45,176 nucleotides of DNA from an uncultured Clostridium sp. (GTDB lineage Bacteria; Bacillota; Clostridia; Lachnospirales; Lachnospiraceae): the NCBI RefSeq assembly GCF_900547735.1, contig NZ_URHZ01000043.1:1-45176 (forward strand), read 5' to 3'. The stretch's first letter is position 1. Every line of letters begins with the position of its first letter. The position numbers and the translations under genes were made by a program. Positions 1 through 7,246 of the stretch are shown piece by piece. The notes beneath the pieces are model-generated. The model ran no database searches. It saw only the letters and a list, made by a program, of their open reading frames with translations, and was not told where the DNA came from.

Positions 1-150
1 GCAAGCGTTTCCCGCAGGAACTTTTTCTGCCCGGATTCCCCACCTGCGACAACCTGCAAACCGGGACTGAAGACTCACAACCTCCCCCTCACCATCCCGA
101 ACCCCGACCTAACGGCGGCGTTCTCATTCCTCAGTTAAATCCTCATTTTA
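1..150 (+). repeat. Family A palindromic repeat, right half (copy A1)
   Basis: The window opens inside a family A element. GCAAGCG at 1-7 matches the end of the central core of the copies near 6480 and 22817, and the right terminal arm CCGGGACTGAAG is at 61-72. It is followed by the C-rich right flank ending in CCTCATTTT near 141-149. The left half lies outside the window. Same orientation as A3 and A4. The -35 box of the mgtE promoter starts about 25 bp further on. Confidence 0.75.
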
Positions 151-173
151 CAAAGATTTTTCGTGAAAAAACG

Positions 174-202
174 TTGCTATTTTTCCGATGAATCTATATA
201 AT
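174..202 (+). promoter_or_regulatory. Sigma-A-type promoter of mgtE
   Basis: The -35 box TTGCTA (174-179) and a perfect -10 TATAAT (197-202) are separated by 17 bp. Transcription would begin near 209. This leaves a leader of about 240 nt before the mgtE start codon, long enough for regulatory structure. Confidence 0.75.
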
Positions 203-258
203 GAGAAAGGACATTGGCAAGTGTAAAAATTTTGTTAAAAATGAAAGGAGTGAACATA

Positions 259-357
259 ATGGAAGGCCGAAGTCATAAGACGGAATCAGATGGCAGCCAC
301 CCTGAACCGAAGGCAGCGCGTACTTCGTTTTTTCGTTGTGGGCACTGCCGTTCTTAG
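259..357 (+). CDS. Putative 32-residue leader peptide upstream of mgtE
   Basis: A 32-codon ORF starts with ATG at 259 behind a good ribosome-binding site (AAAGGAG, 244-250) and stops with TAG at 355-357. It lies wholly inside the mgtE leader. The peptide begins MEGRSHKTESDG, is rich in His, Lys and Arg, has a PEPK stretch, and ends in a Cys-Gly-His-Cys-Arg-Ser tail. The second half of the ORF overlaps a hairpin and a T6 run (308-333) and a larger stem GGCAG-CCAC / GTGG-CTGCC (293-349). Translation could therefore affect which leader structure forms. The family is not recognised. Translation is inferred only from the start, the ribosome-binding site and the position. Confidence 0.5.
   Translation: MEGRSHKTESDGSHPEPKAARTSFFRCGHCRS
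308..333 (+). terminator. Possible attenuator hairpin in the mgtE leader
   Basis: CGAAG (308-312) pairs with CTTCG (323-327) and is followed directly by six T residues (328-333). The stem is only five base pairs, so termination would be weak or conditional. It lies within the leader ORF, as expected for translation-coupled attenuation, but function is inference. Confidence 0.35.
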
Positions 358-373
358 GTTGTTTTTTCTGTTT

Positions 374-434
374 CCAAAATGAGTAAAGAATAAATTCAGT
401 AACTGTGAAGGCACTGAACAGTTACAAATTTTGG
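374..434 (+). promoter_or_regulatory. Two-stem structure just before the mgtE ribosome-binding site
   Basis: GTAACTGT (399-406) and ACAGTTAC (418-425) form a perfect 8-bp hairpin. An outer stem pairs CCAAAAT (374-380) with ATTTTGG (428-434), which abuts and partly overlaps the Shine-Dalgarno GGAAGGGG (433-440). The structure could gate ribosome access to mgtE. No M-box consensus was recognised. Confidence 0.45.
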
Positions 435-446
435 AAGGGGAAGATC

Positions 447-1814
447 ATGTTAGATGAAGAGATCAAAATTGAAGAAAAAATTGAAGAGCTCCTGAAGCTG
501 GCTGCCGATAAAAAGTACAGAGATTTGAAATCGCAGCTTGTGGAGATGAATGAGGTGGATATCGCCTCCTTTATTGAGGAACTCGATTCGGAGAAGACGG
601 TGGTTGTCTTCCGAATGCTGTCGAAGGAACTGGCAACGGAGGTTTTTGCCTGCCTGCCGGTCGACAAGCAGCAGCATATTATTACAAGTATTACCGATTA
701 TGAGCTGAGGGGTATCATTGACGACCTCTATGTGGATGATGCGGTTGACATGGTGGAGGAACTTCCCGCCAGTATTGTCAAACGTGTTCTGCAGAATTCA
801 AGCCCCGATACGAGGAAGCTCATCAACCAGTTTTTAAATTATCCGGAGAACAGCGCCGGAAGTGTTATGACGGCCGAGTATGTGGGCCTGAAAAAGCAGA
901 TGACCGTAGAAGAGGCGTTTGCCTATATTCGGAAATACGGTGTGGACAAGGAAACGATCTATACCTGCTATGTTATGGATGAAAAGAGACAGCTTGAGGG
1001 CGTTGTAACGGTCAAGGATCTGCTGATGAACCCGTATGACACGGTTCTGGGAGATATCATGGATGTCCATGTCATGAAGGCATATACGACGGAGGACCGG
1101 GAGGAAGTGGTGGACACGTTCAACGAGTACGGACTTTTGAGCCTTCCCGTTGTGGACAAGGAAAACCGCCTGGTGGGTATTATCACGGTCGATGACGTCA
1201 TGGATGTCATGGAACAGGAGGCAACGGAGGACTTCGAGAAGATGGCCGCCATGCTCCCCAGTGAGAAGCCGTATCTGAAAACCAGCGTATTCCAGCTTGC
1301 AAAGAACCGTATCCCCTGGCTGATGATTCTGATGGTCAGCAGTATGGTGACGGGAGGAATCCTGTTAAAATACGAGAATGCCTTTGCCGCAATTCCGCTG
1401 CTGGTAACCTTTGTCCCCATGCTGATGGACACGGGCGGTAACTCCGGAAGCCAGGCAAGCACGATGATCATCCGTGGTATGGCGGTCGGTGAGGTGGAAC
1501 CTGCCGATATCCTTCAGGTAGTATGGAAAGAGCTCCGCGTGGGAGTGCTCTGCGGCGTCAGCCTGGCGCTTGTCAACTTCGTCAGACTGATGATACAGTA
1601 TCCCGGAAAGACGCTGATCTGCCTGACCGTTGTACTGAGCATTTTCTTTACCGTAATCATTGCAAAAACCATCGGCTGCACCCTGCCGATCCTGGCAAAA
1701 GTAATCCACCTGGACCCGGCTATCATGGCCGCCCCAATGATCACCACGATCGTGGATGCATGCAGCCTTATGATTTATTTCCAGCTGGCCAGCCGCCTGC
1801 TGGGGATGCTGTAA
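447..1814 (+). CDS. mgtE: Magnesium transporter MgtE
   Basis: A Mg2+ channel/transporter of the inner membrane, 455 residues. The N-terminal superhelical MgtE_N domain (about 1-125) is followed by a CBS-domain pair (about 130-255, including the NSAGSVMT and PVVDKENRLVGIITVDDV stretches). In the family this pair binds Mg2+ and closes the pore. A C-terminal domain of about five membrane helices (285-455) follows. The family signature MDTGGNSGSQAS is present, and the Asp in the last helix (about 437, TTIVDACSL) matches the pore aspartate of characterised MgtE. Length is typical. ATG 447 is preferred over the in-frame GTG at 405 because GGAAGGGG lies six bases upstream of 447 and the extra 14 residues would be encoded by the leader hairpin. 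It is a single-gene unit between its own promoter and the terminator at 1849. The leader suggests post-initiation control. Confidence 0.95.
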   Translation: MLDEEIKIEEKIEELLKLAADKKYRDLKSQLVEMNEVDIASFIEELDSEKTVVVFRMLSKELATEVFACLPVDKQQHIITSITDYELRGIIDDLYVDDAVDMVEELPASIVKRVLQNSSPDTRKLINQFLNYPENSAGSVMTAEYVGLKKQMTVEEAFAYIRKYGVDKETIYTCYVMDEKRQLEGVVTVKDLLMNPYDTVLGDIMDVHVMKAYTTEDREEVVDTFNEYGLLSLPVVDKENRLVGIITVDDVMDVMEQEATEDFEKMAAMLPSEKPYLKTSVFQLAKNRIPWLMILMVSSMVTGGILLKYENAFAAIPLLVTFVPMLMDTGGNSGSQASTMIIRGMAVGEVEPADILQVVWKELRVGVLCGVSLALVNFVRLMIQYPGKTLICLTVVLSIFFTVIIAKTIGCTLPILAKVIHLDPAIMAAPMITTIVDACSLMIYFQLASRLLGML

Positions 1815-1848
1815 AAAAGAAACCAGATTTCAATTTTATATAGTAGCG

Positions 1849-1906
1849 AAAAAGGATAAACCGGCTTAGCGGAGAAAAATTCTTCAGAAGAGCGGTTTAT
1901 CCTTTT
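1849..1906 (+). terminator. Intrinsic terminator of mgtE
   Basis: The arm AAAAAGGATAAACCG (about 1850-1864) pairs with CGGTTTATCCTTTT (1893-1906) around a 28-nt loop. The right arm ends in a T-run. The matching A-run on the left makes it potentially bidirectional. Confidence 0.8.
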
Positions 1907-1956
1907 ATGATCATTTAAAAAAGAAAGATGAGGAAGAGGAAATACATCAAAGCAGG

Positions 1957-2177
1957 AGAAGCGGAGAGACAGAACGCATAGGGGAGTGGCACCAGAAGAG
2001 GAGTGACACCGGCAAAGGAGCAGAACCAGCAGAAGGGAAGAAGCGACAGAGGAGCATAACCGACAAAGTAGCATAAAAAACAGAGGGGCGAAACAGGCAG
2101 CGGCCCAGAACCGACGGAGTCCTGGAAAAAACAGAAGACCAGAAATTCAGAAAAAGAAAAAACAAGAAACCGAAATA
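1957..2177. repeat. Degenerate 17-bp tandem array, about 13 units
   Basis: The stretch can be cut without gaps into consecutive 17-mers beginning at 1957, 1974, 1991, 2008, 2025, 2042, 2059, 2076, 2093, 2110, 2127, 2144 and 2161. The working consensus is ACCGACAAAGGAGCAGA. Units 2008-2024 (ACCGGCAAAGGAGCAGA), 2042-2058 (AGCGACAGAGGAGCATA) and 2059-2075 (ACCGACAAAGTAGCATA) match best; the last two units are mainly A-rich. The + strand is almost pyrimidine-free between the C positions. No supported coding frame crosses it. Confidence 0.6.
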
Positions 2178-2257
2178 CTTTAAAGTTCCAAAAACAATAG
2201 TGGCTGCGACAATACCCTCCCCCTTTGAAAAGAAGGGCAATCATCCCTCGCCCGGGA

Positions 2258-2418
2258 CCTGGATGGCCGGCACGTACCGCGTCTTCAGTCCCGGCCGACA
2301 CCTTTCGCAAAGGAGATTCTTTCTTCCTGATTCCCCGCCCACGATCCCCTAATCCGGGACTGAAGCCCTCACATCCCGTCCACCCCGCTTCGCTCTTCCC
2401 CTGATTTTTCAATAAAAT
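2258..2418 (+). repeat. Family A repeat, internally deleted copy (A2)
   Basis: The terminal arms GTCTTCAGTCCCGG (2281-2294) and CCGGGACTGAAGCC (2353-2366) are present. Only the right-hand inner arm is kept between them (TTCTTCCTGATTCCCC region); the central core and left inner arm are missing. The left flank GGATGGCCGG and the C-rich right flank match other copies. It ends about 10 bp before the gltX -35 box. Confidence 0.7.
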
Positions 2419-2425
2419 CCCCTGC

Positions 2426-2454
2426 TTGTAAATTTTCCCTCTTCGTTATATAAT
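2426..2454 (+). promoter_or_regulatory. Sigma-A-type promoter of gltX
   Basis: TTGTAA (2426-2431) and TATAAT (2449-2454) are separated by 17 bp. The start codon at 2486 follows about 25 nt after the expected transcription start, so the leader is short and there is no room for a T-box. Confidence 0.8.
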
Positions 2455-2485
2455 GGACTCTATCAAAGATTAGGAGTGTGAAACT

Positions 2486-3937
2486 ATGACGAAAATCAGA
2501 ACAAGATATGCCCCGAGCCCGACCGGCAAGATGCACGTCGGAAATTTGAGAACAGCATTATATGCTTATTTAATTGCAAAACATGAGGATGGAGATTATC
2601 TTCTCCGTATAGAGGATACAGACCAGGAACGTTTTGTCGAGGGTGCGACGGAGATTATCTACAACACCCTGAAGGACACGGGCCTGCAGCACGACGAAGG
2701 TCCCGATCTCGGAGGAGAGTACGGTCCCTACGTGCAGAGCGAACGCCAGAAAGCCGGAATTTATACGGACTATGCGAAGGTGCTTCTGGACAAGGGTGAG
2801 GCATATTACTGCTTCTGTGACCAGGAACGTCTGAACAGCCTTAAAAGGACTGTAAACGGCGAAGAGATTATGACCTATGACAAGCATTGCCTCCATTTGT
2901 CAAAAGAGGAGATTGAGGCAAATTTAAAGGCCGGCAAACCTTATGTAATCCGCCAGAACAATCCCAGAGAAGGAAAGACAACCTTCCACGATGAGATCTA
3001 CGGAGATATCTCGGTAGACAATTCGGAGCTGGATGATATGGTTCTCATCAAATCCGACGGATATCCGACCTACAATTTTGCCAACGTTGTCGACGACCAC
3101 CTTCAGGAGATCACCCACGTTGTCCGCGGCAATGAGTACCTGTCTTCTTCACCGAAATACAACCGTCTCTATGAGGCATTCGGCTGGGAGGTCCCGGTAT
3201 ACGTGCACTGTCCAACCATAACCAATGAGGAGCACAAGAAGCTGAGTAAGAGAAGCGGCCATTCTTCCTATCAGGATCTGATTGATCAGGGATTTATTTC
3301 AGAGGCTGTTGTCAACTTTGTAGCCCTTTTAGGCTGGTCCCCTGAGAACAACCAGGAGATTTTCTCCCTGGACGAGCTGGTGAAGGAGTTCAATTATAAG
3401 AATATCAGCAAATCTCCGGCCGTATTTGACATGGTCAAATTAAAATGGATGAATGGGGAATATATCAAGGCAATGGACTTCGACCGTTTCTACGGCATAG
3501 CGGAGCCTTATATTAAGAAGGTAATCAGCAAAGATCTGGATCTCAGAAAGATTGCCTCCATGGTTAAGACAAGAGTTGAGATTCTCCCGGAGATTGAAGC
3601 TCAAATCGACTTCTTTGAAGAACTTCCGGAATACGACACCGAGATGTATGTCCACAAGAAGATGAAGACAACGAAAGAAACTTCTCTCGAAGTGCTGAAG
3701 GAGCTTCTCCCTGTACTGGAGGCACAGGAAGACTATAGCAACGACGGCCTCTTTGCAGTCCTTTCCGCTTATGTGGCAGAAAAGGGAGTTAAAACCGGAT
3801 TCGTGATGTGGCCCATCCGTACGGCCGTGTCCGGCAAGCAGATGACTCCTGCCGGAGCCACAGAGATTATGGAAGTACTTGGCAAGGATGAATCCCTTAA
3901 GAGAATCAGAAAAGGAATTGAACTCTTATCAAAGTGA
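2486..3937 (+). CDS. gltX: Glutamyl-tRNA synthetase
   Basis: A class I aminoacyl-tRNA synthetase that charges tRNA-Glu with glutamate in the cytoplasm, 483 residues, normal for bacterial GltX. The HIGH-type motif is in PSPTGKMHVGNLRTALYAYL (residues 10-29, HVGN variant). The KMSKS equivalent KKLSKRSGHSS lies near residue 251. The Rossmann catalytic domain is followed by a helical anticodon-binding domain. The ATG at 2486 has TAGGAG about nine bases upstream. It is monocistronic, with its own promoter at 2426 and the terminator at 4020. Many Firmicutes use a non-discriminating GltX that also makes Glu-tRNA-Gln for GatCAB; whether this one does cannot be read from the sequence by eye. Confidence 0.97.
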   Translation: MTKIRTRYAPSPTGKMHVGNLRTALYAYLIAKHEDGDYLLRIEDTDQERFVEGATEIIYNTLKDTGLQHDEGPDLGGEYGPYVQSERQKAGIYTDYAKVLLDKGEAYYCFCDQERLNSLKRTVNGEEIMTYDKHCLHLSKEEIEANLKAGKPYVIRQNNPREGKTTFHDEIYGDISVDNSELDDMVLIKSDGYPTYNFANVVDDHLQEITHVVRGNEYLSSSPKYNRLYEAFGWEVPVYVHCPTITNEEHKKLSKRSGHSSYQDLIDQGFISEAVVNFVALLGWSPENNQEIFSLDELVKEFNYKNISKSPAVFDMVKLKWMNGEYIKAMDFDRFYGIAEPYIKKVISKDLDLRKIASMVKTRVEILPEIEAQIDFFEELPEYDTEMYVHKKMKTTKETSLEVLKELLPVLEAQEDYSNDGLFAVLSAYVAEKGVKTGFVMWPIRTAVSGKQMTPAGATEIMEVLGKDESLKRIRKGIELLSK

Positions 3938-4019
3938 TAAAAACATGATATGTGTTTTTCACTGCCATAAATGGTAACCTGTGTGCTCTGCGCTCAGACC
4001 GCCGTGATCAATAGATAGC

Positions 4020-4058
4020 TTCAAAAGGAGTGCTGGGGATTTTGAGCACTCCTTTTGA
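4020..4058 (+). terminator. Intrinsic terminator after gltX
   Basis: TTCAAAAGGAGTGCT (4020-4034) pairs with AGCACTCCTTTTGAA (4044-4058), a 15-bp perfect stem with a 9-nt loop. The T-run is inside the right arm. A weaker A+T hairpin (AAAACAT / ATGTGTTTT, about 3941-3957) lies just after the gltX stop. Confidence 0.75.
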
Positions 4059-4085
4059 ACTATAAGGCATGGGTGAAGGACAGAC

Positions 4086-4271
4086 AAAGAACTGGATGAA
4101 GAGCCAGATTAAAATAAGATAGAGAACTGGATGAAGAACCAGATTAAAATAAGATAAAGAACTGGATGAAGAACCAGATTAAAAGCAGATAAAGAACTGG
4201 ATGAAGAACCAGAAAAATCAAATAAAGAAACAGATAAAGAAACAGATAAAGAAACAGATAAAGAAACAGGA
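4086..4271. repeat. Compound tandem array: 35-bp units then 12-bp units
   Basis: Three 35-bp units (4086-4120, 4121-4155, 4156-4190) and a partial fourth (from 4191) are nearly identical; each contains AACTGGATGAAGA.CCAGAT. They run into four consecutive 12-bp units AAAGAAACAGAT (4224-4235, 4236-4247, 4248-4259, and 4260-4271 with one end change). The short unit resembles a shrunken version of the long one. The array ends 14 bp before the helicase start codon. Confidence 0.9.
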
Positions 4272-4285
4272 TAGGATAACAGTAA

Positions 4286-6112
4286 ATGGAATTTGGCAGG
4301 ACACAGGAACAGGCGATACGCCACAGAGACGGGCCGATGATGGTACTGGCGGGGCCAGGTTCCGGAAAGACTACGGTAATTACACACAGGATCAAATATC
4401 TGACGGAGGACTGCAGAATCAACCCGTCGGATATTCTCGTTATCACGTTTACCAGGGCGGCCGCGGAGGAGATGAAGGAGCGCTATGTACGCCTGACCGG
4501 AGCGGCGCGGGGAGTTTCCTTCGGCACATTCCATGCAATTTTTTTTCAGATACTGAAGCTGGCTTACCGTTATACGGCACAGAACATTGTGCGGACGGAA
4601 CAGCAGATGCAGTTCATCAGGGAACTGGCAGGGAAAGAAGAACTGGAACTGGAGGACGAGAATGAATTTGTCACCTCTGTTTTAAGTGAGATCAGCTCCA
4701 TAAAGGGAGAAATGATCGATTTGAGGCATTATTACTCCAAAAACTGTCCGGATGAAACCTTCCGGAGGATTTTCAGCGGGTATGAGGAACAGATGAGACG
4801 GTCGGGACTCATTGATTTTGACGATATGATGGTCATGTGCTGGCAGTTGTTCCGGGAAAGGAAAGATATTTTGGCGGCATGGCAGAAGCGGTACCGCTAT
4901 ATCCTGATTGACGAGTTTCAGGATATTAACCGCCTGCAGTATGAAATCATCCGTCTCATCGCAAAACCGGAAAACAACCTGTTTATCGTCGGTGACGACG
5001 ATCAGTCCATCTACCGTTTCCGCGGCGCCAGACCGGAGATTATGCTGGGATTCGAGAAAGATTATAAAAATGCGGAGCGCATTCTCCTGGATGTGAACTA
5101 CAGATGTACGGCAGAGATTGCAGGTCCCTCCCTGCGTCTGATTGAGAATAATGAAAAACGTTTCAAAAAGAACATAAGGACCGCAGGTGCAAGGGGAAAA
5201 AATATTATCACCAAGATCTGGCAGGACAGCTTTGAAGAAAACAACCGGATTGCCGGGGAGATAAAGCAATACCTGGCTGCCGGGTATCAATACAGTGATA
5301 TCGCAGTTCTCTACAGGACCAACTCAGGCCCCAGGCTCCTGATGGAAAAACTGATGGAATATAATCTTCCCTTCAGGGCAAAAGACACCGTGCCCAATCT
5401 CTATGAGCACTGGATATCAAGAAATATACTGACCTATATAAAAATTGCCCTGGGAAGCCGGGAAAGGTCCGATTTTCTTCAGATAATCAACCGTCCCAAC
5501 CGGTATATCAGCCGCGACAGCCTGCGTAACCAGACGGTGGATTTTGGAGAGCTGAAAAGCTGGTACGGTGAAAAAGACTGGATGGTGGACCGGATCGAGA
5601 ATCTGGAATACGATCTCAAAGCAGTGAGCCGCATGTCGCCTCTGGCAGCGGTAAACTACATACGCCAGGGAATCGGATACGACAATTTTCTGGAGGAGTA
5701 TGCCGGTTTCCGCAGAATGAAGCCGGAGGAACTTTTGGAGACGGCGGATCAGCTCAAAGAGAGCGCCGCAGGATACAAGACATATGAGGAATGGTTCCGC
5801 CATATCGAGGACTATGCGGAAGAACTGAAACGCCAGGCATCGGCCGGAAAAACATCGGAAGAAGATGCGGTCACACTGGCCACGATGCACGGCTCAAAAG
5901 GGCTGGAATTCAAAATCGTCTATATTCTCGACGCCAACGAGGGAGTAACGCCCCACAGCAAAGCGGCGTTAGACGAAGATATCGAGGAGGAGAGACGCCT
6001 CTTCTACGTCGCCATGACCAGGGCCAAAGAGCGCCTGCATGTGTACGCGGTGAAAGAGAGATACCACAAAAAAGTCGAAGTATCACGATTTGTGGAGGAG
6101 TATTTAGGATAA
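4286..6112 (+). CDS. UvrD/PcrA-like superfamily 1 DNA helicase (short form)
   Basis: An ATP-dependent 3'-5' DNA helicase of the UvrD/Rep/PcrA group, 608 residues. SF1A motifs in order: Walker A AGPGSGKTT (about 22-30), TFTRAAAEEM, motif II LIDEFQDIN (about 207), GDDDQSIYRFRGA (about 238-250), NYRCT, motif V ATMHGSKGLEFKIVY (about 530) and motif VI LFYVAMTRAKERL (about 572). It is about 100-130 residues shorter than typical PcrA/UvrD and stops soon after motif VI, so the C-terminal RNA-polymerase/UvrB-binding tail is absent. It may be an accessory paralogue, with a full PcrA elsewhere. The ATG at 4286 is 14 bp after a 12-bp tandem array. The ribosome-binding site (AGGATAGGATAA) is poor, so array length or sequence may matter for expression. 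Confidence 0.9.
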   Translation: MEFGRTQEQAIRHRDGPMMVLAGPGSGKTTVITHRIKYLTEDCRINPSDILVITFTRAAAEEMKERYVRLTGAARGVSFGTFHAIFFQILKLAYRYTAQNIVRTEQQMQFIRELAGKEELELEDENEFVTSVLSEISSIKGEMIDLRHYYSKNCPDETFRRIFSGYEEQMRRSGLIDFDDMMVMCWQLFRERKDILAAWQKRYRYILIDEFQDINRLQYEIIRLIAKPENNLFIVGDDDQSIYRFRGARPEIMLGFEKDYKNAERILLDVNYRCTAEIAGPSLRLIENNEKRFKKNIRTAGARGKNIITKIWQDSFEENNRIAGEIKQYLAAGYQYSDIAVLYRTNSGPRLLMEKLMEYNLPFRAKDTVPNLYEHWISRNILTYIKIALGSRERSDFLQIINRPNRYISRDSLRNQTVDFGELKSWYGEKDWMVDRIENLEYDLKAVSRMSPLAAVNYIRQGIGYDNFLEEYAGFRRMKPEELLETADQLKESAAGYKTYEEWFRHIEDYAEELKRQASAGKTSEEDAVTLATMHGSKGLEFKIVYILDANEGVTPHSKAALDEDIEEERRLFYVAMTRAKERLHVYAVKERYHKKVEVSRFVEEYLG

Positions 6113-6168
6113 GAACGATGCCGCCGACGGAACGGAGGGGCGGCGGGATGATGAGAGGAAGTGTGTGT

Positions 6169-6229
6169 CTTCAGTTCCGGTTGGAAGGGGGAGCGTGGGG
6201 AAGCCGGAAGACTATGGCTGGAACTGAAG
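6169..6229. repeat. Miniature relative of family A
   Basis: CTTCAGTTCC (6169-6178) and GGAACTGAAG (6220-6229) form a perfect 10-bp inverted repeat around 41 nt. They match the family A terminal stem except for one position that is changed on both arms together (C to T left, G to A right). The inside keeps GGAAGGGGGAG. It lies just upstream of the full copy A3. Confidence 0.5.
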
Positions 6230-6307
6230 GGTATTACCATGACCATTTGGTGCATCCTATAAGTATGTCCGCGACAAGTGTGATCCCCACTTGACGCAAG
6301 AGGCAGT

Positions 6308-6606
6308 CAGGCGGCGTGAGGATGACGGGTGGGGAGAAAACTTACCGGGGGCTTCGGTCCGTGCGACACAGTGGAAGGGGGAAGAAGGGTGAAAACTTTC
6401 CGCAGGGGACCTTGGAATCCGACGGTGCTTGATGAGGTTTTTTCGAATCTAGCATCCGTTTCGCATTCCACAAGCGGAAGCGAGTCCCCGTAGGAAAATT
6501 TTCACCCTTCTTCCCCGAACGCGACAATCCCACCCAGGACCGAAGCCCCATCGATCCCCTTCCCGGTCCCGCCCGCCATCCTCACACCACCGTCCTCATT
6601 TTTCAA
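6308..6606 (+). repeat. Family A palindromic repeat, complete copy (A3)
   Basis: Nested inverted repeats run from outside to inside: the flank GTGAGGATG (about 6316) with CATCCTCAC (about 6577); terminal stem GGCTTCGGTCC (6350-6360) / GGACCGAAGCC (6537-6547); an 18-bp perfect stem GGGGAAGAAGGGTGAAAA (6377-6394) / TTTTCACCCTTCTTCCCC (6499-6516); core stem GGGGAC (6405-6410) / GTCCCC (6484-6489); GGAAT / ATTCC; and a central GGTGCT / AGCATCC hairpin. No ORF with coding signs is inside. With the miniature copy it fills the 6113-6627 gap. Confidence 0.85.
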
Positions 6607-6627
6607 CTAAAAGGAGCAAAAAACATT

Positions 6628-7158
6628 ATGTCATACACCCACATCTACTGCGGCGACGGAAAAGGCAAGACAACGGCCGCCATCGGCCTGGCCGTCAGAA
6701 TGGCAGGCTGCGGAGGACGCGCAGTCCTCGTCCGCTTCCTGAAGAACGACGATTCGGGCGAAGTGGACGCATTAAGGCAAATAAAGGGCATTACGGTAAT
6801 TCCATGCAGGAAAACATTCGGTTTTACCTGGCAGATGACGGAGGAACAGAAACGGGAGGCCGCGGATTTTTACCGGGAGCTTTTTAAAGAGGCCTCCGAC
6901 GCGGCGATTCGGTGCGCAAAAGAGGGGCAGACTCTTTTTGTTATGGATGAGGTCTGCGCCGCCGTCCGGAGCGGGCTGCTTGAGAAGGAGCAGATTCTTG
7001 AATTCCTGGATGGCTGTCCTGAGAACCTGGAGGTTGTGATGACGGGCAGGGACCCTTTACCGGAATTTACAGAGCGTGCGGATTATATATCGGAGATACG
7101 AAAGATCCGGCACCCATTTGACAATGGGGTGGCTGCGAGAAAAGGAATTGAATATTAG
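6628..7158 (+). CDS. cobO: Corrinoid (cobalamin) adenosyltransferase, CobA/CobO/BtuR family
   Basis: Transfers the 5'-deoxyadenosyl group of ATP to the cobalt of a reduced corrinoid to make the adenosylcobalamin form, in the cytoplasm. 176 residues, normal for the family. The inverted P-loop GDGKGKTT (residues 9-16) is at the N-terminus. A Walker-B-like FVMDEVC is near residue 105, and the family C-terminus RHPFDNGVAARKGIEY is intact. AAAAGGAG lies about 11 bases before ATG 6628. No other cobalamin biosynthesis gene is in the window, so it probably serves salvage or is an isolated late-step gene. The first roughly 150 coding bases are much more C-rich than the rest of the gene and directly follow family A copy A3. 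Confidence 0.9.
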   Translation: MSYTHIYCGDGKGKTTAAIGLAVRMAGCGGRAVLVRFLKNDDSGEVDALRQIKGITVIPCRKTFGFTWQMTEEQKREAADFYRELFKEASDAAIRCAKEGQTLFVMDEVCAAVRSGLLEKEQILEFLDGCPENLEVVMTGRDPLPEFTERADYISEIRKIRHPFDNGVAARKGIEY

Positions 7159-7246
7159 TACCAGATTACATCACCAACAGCGGATATGGCGTCCGCTGTC
7201 TGCGCGGCCGGCGAGGCGGCGCAGTAACCGGACAGGAGGACAAAGG

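Noticed and set aside
209..446. M-box magnesium riboswitch upstream of mgtE
   Set aside because: The conserved M-box blocks were not found by eye, and a leader ORF covers the middle. A covariance search would be decisive.
1915..2412. Hydrophobic minus-strand ORFs of 97-165 codons
   Set aside because: They are the complement of the purine-rich 17-bp array and repeat A2 (Leu/Ser/Phe/Cys strings), with no start signal.
4086..4271. Possible CRISPR array
   Set aside because: The 35-bp units are directly adjacent with no unique spacers and turn into 12-bp units; no cas gene is nearby. It is a plain tandem array.
4201..4665. Lys/Gln-rich ORF (154 codons) starting in the 35-bp/12-bp array
   Set aside because: It is produced by the repeat being free of stops in that frame and then runs out of frame through the helicase gene, whose motifs are in another frame.
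7076..7246. Longer start for the 7247-7915 membrane protein
   Set aside because: The extension overlaps cobO, lacks its own ribosome-binding site and adds a non-conserved basic stretch; AGGAGG sits at the right place for ATG 7247.
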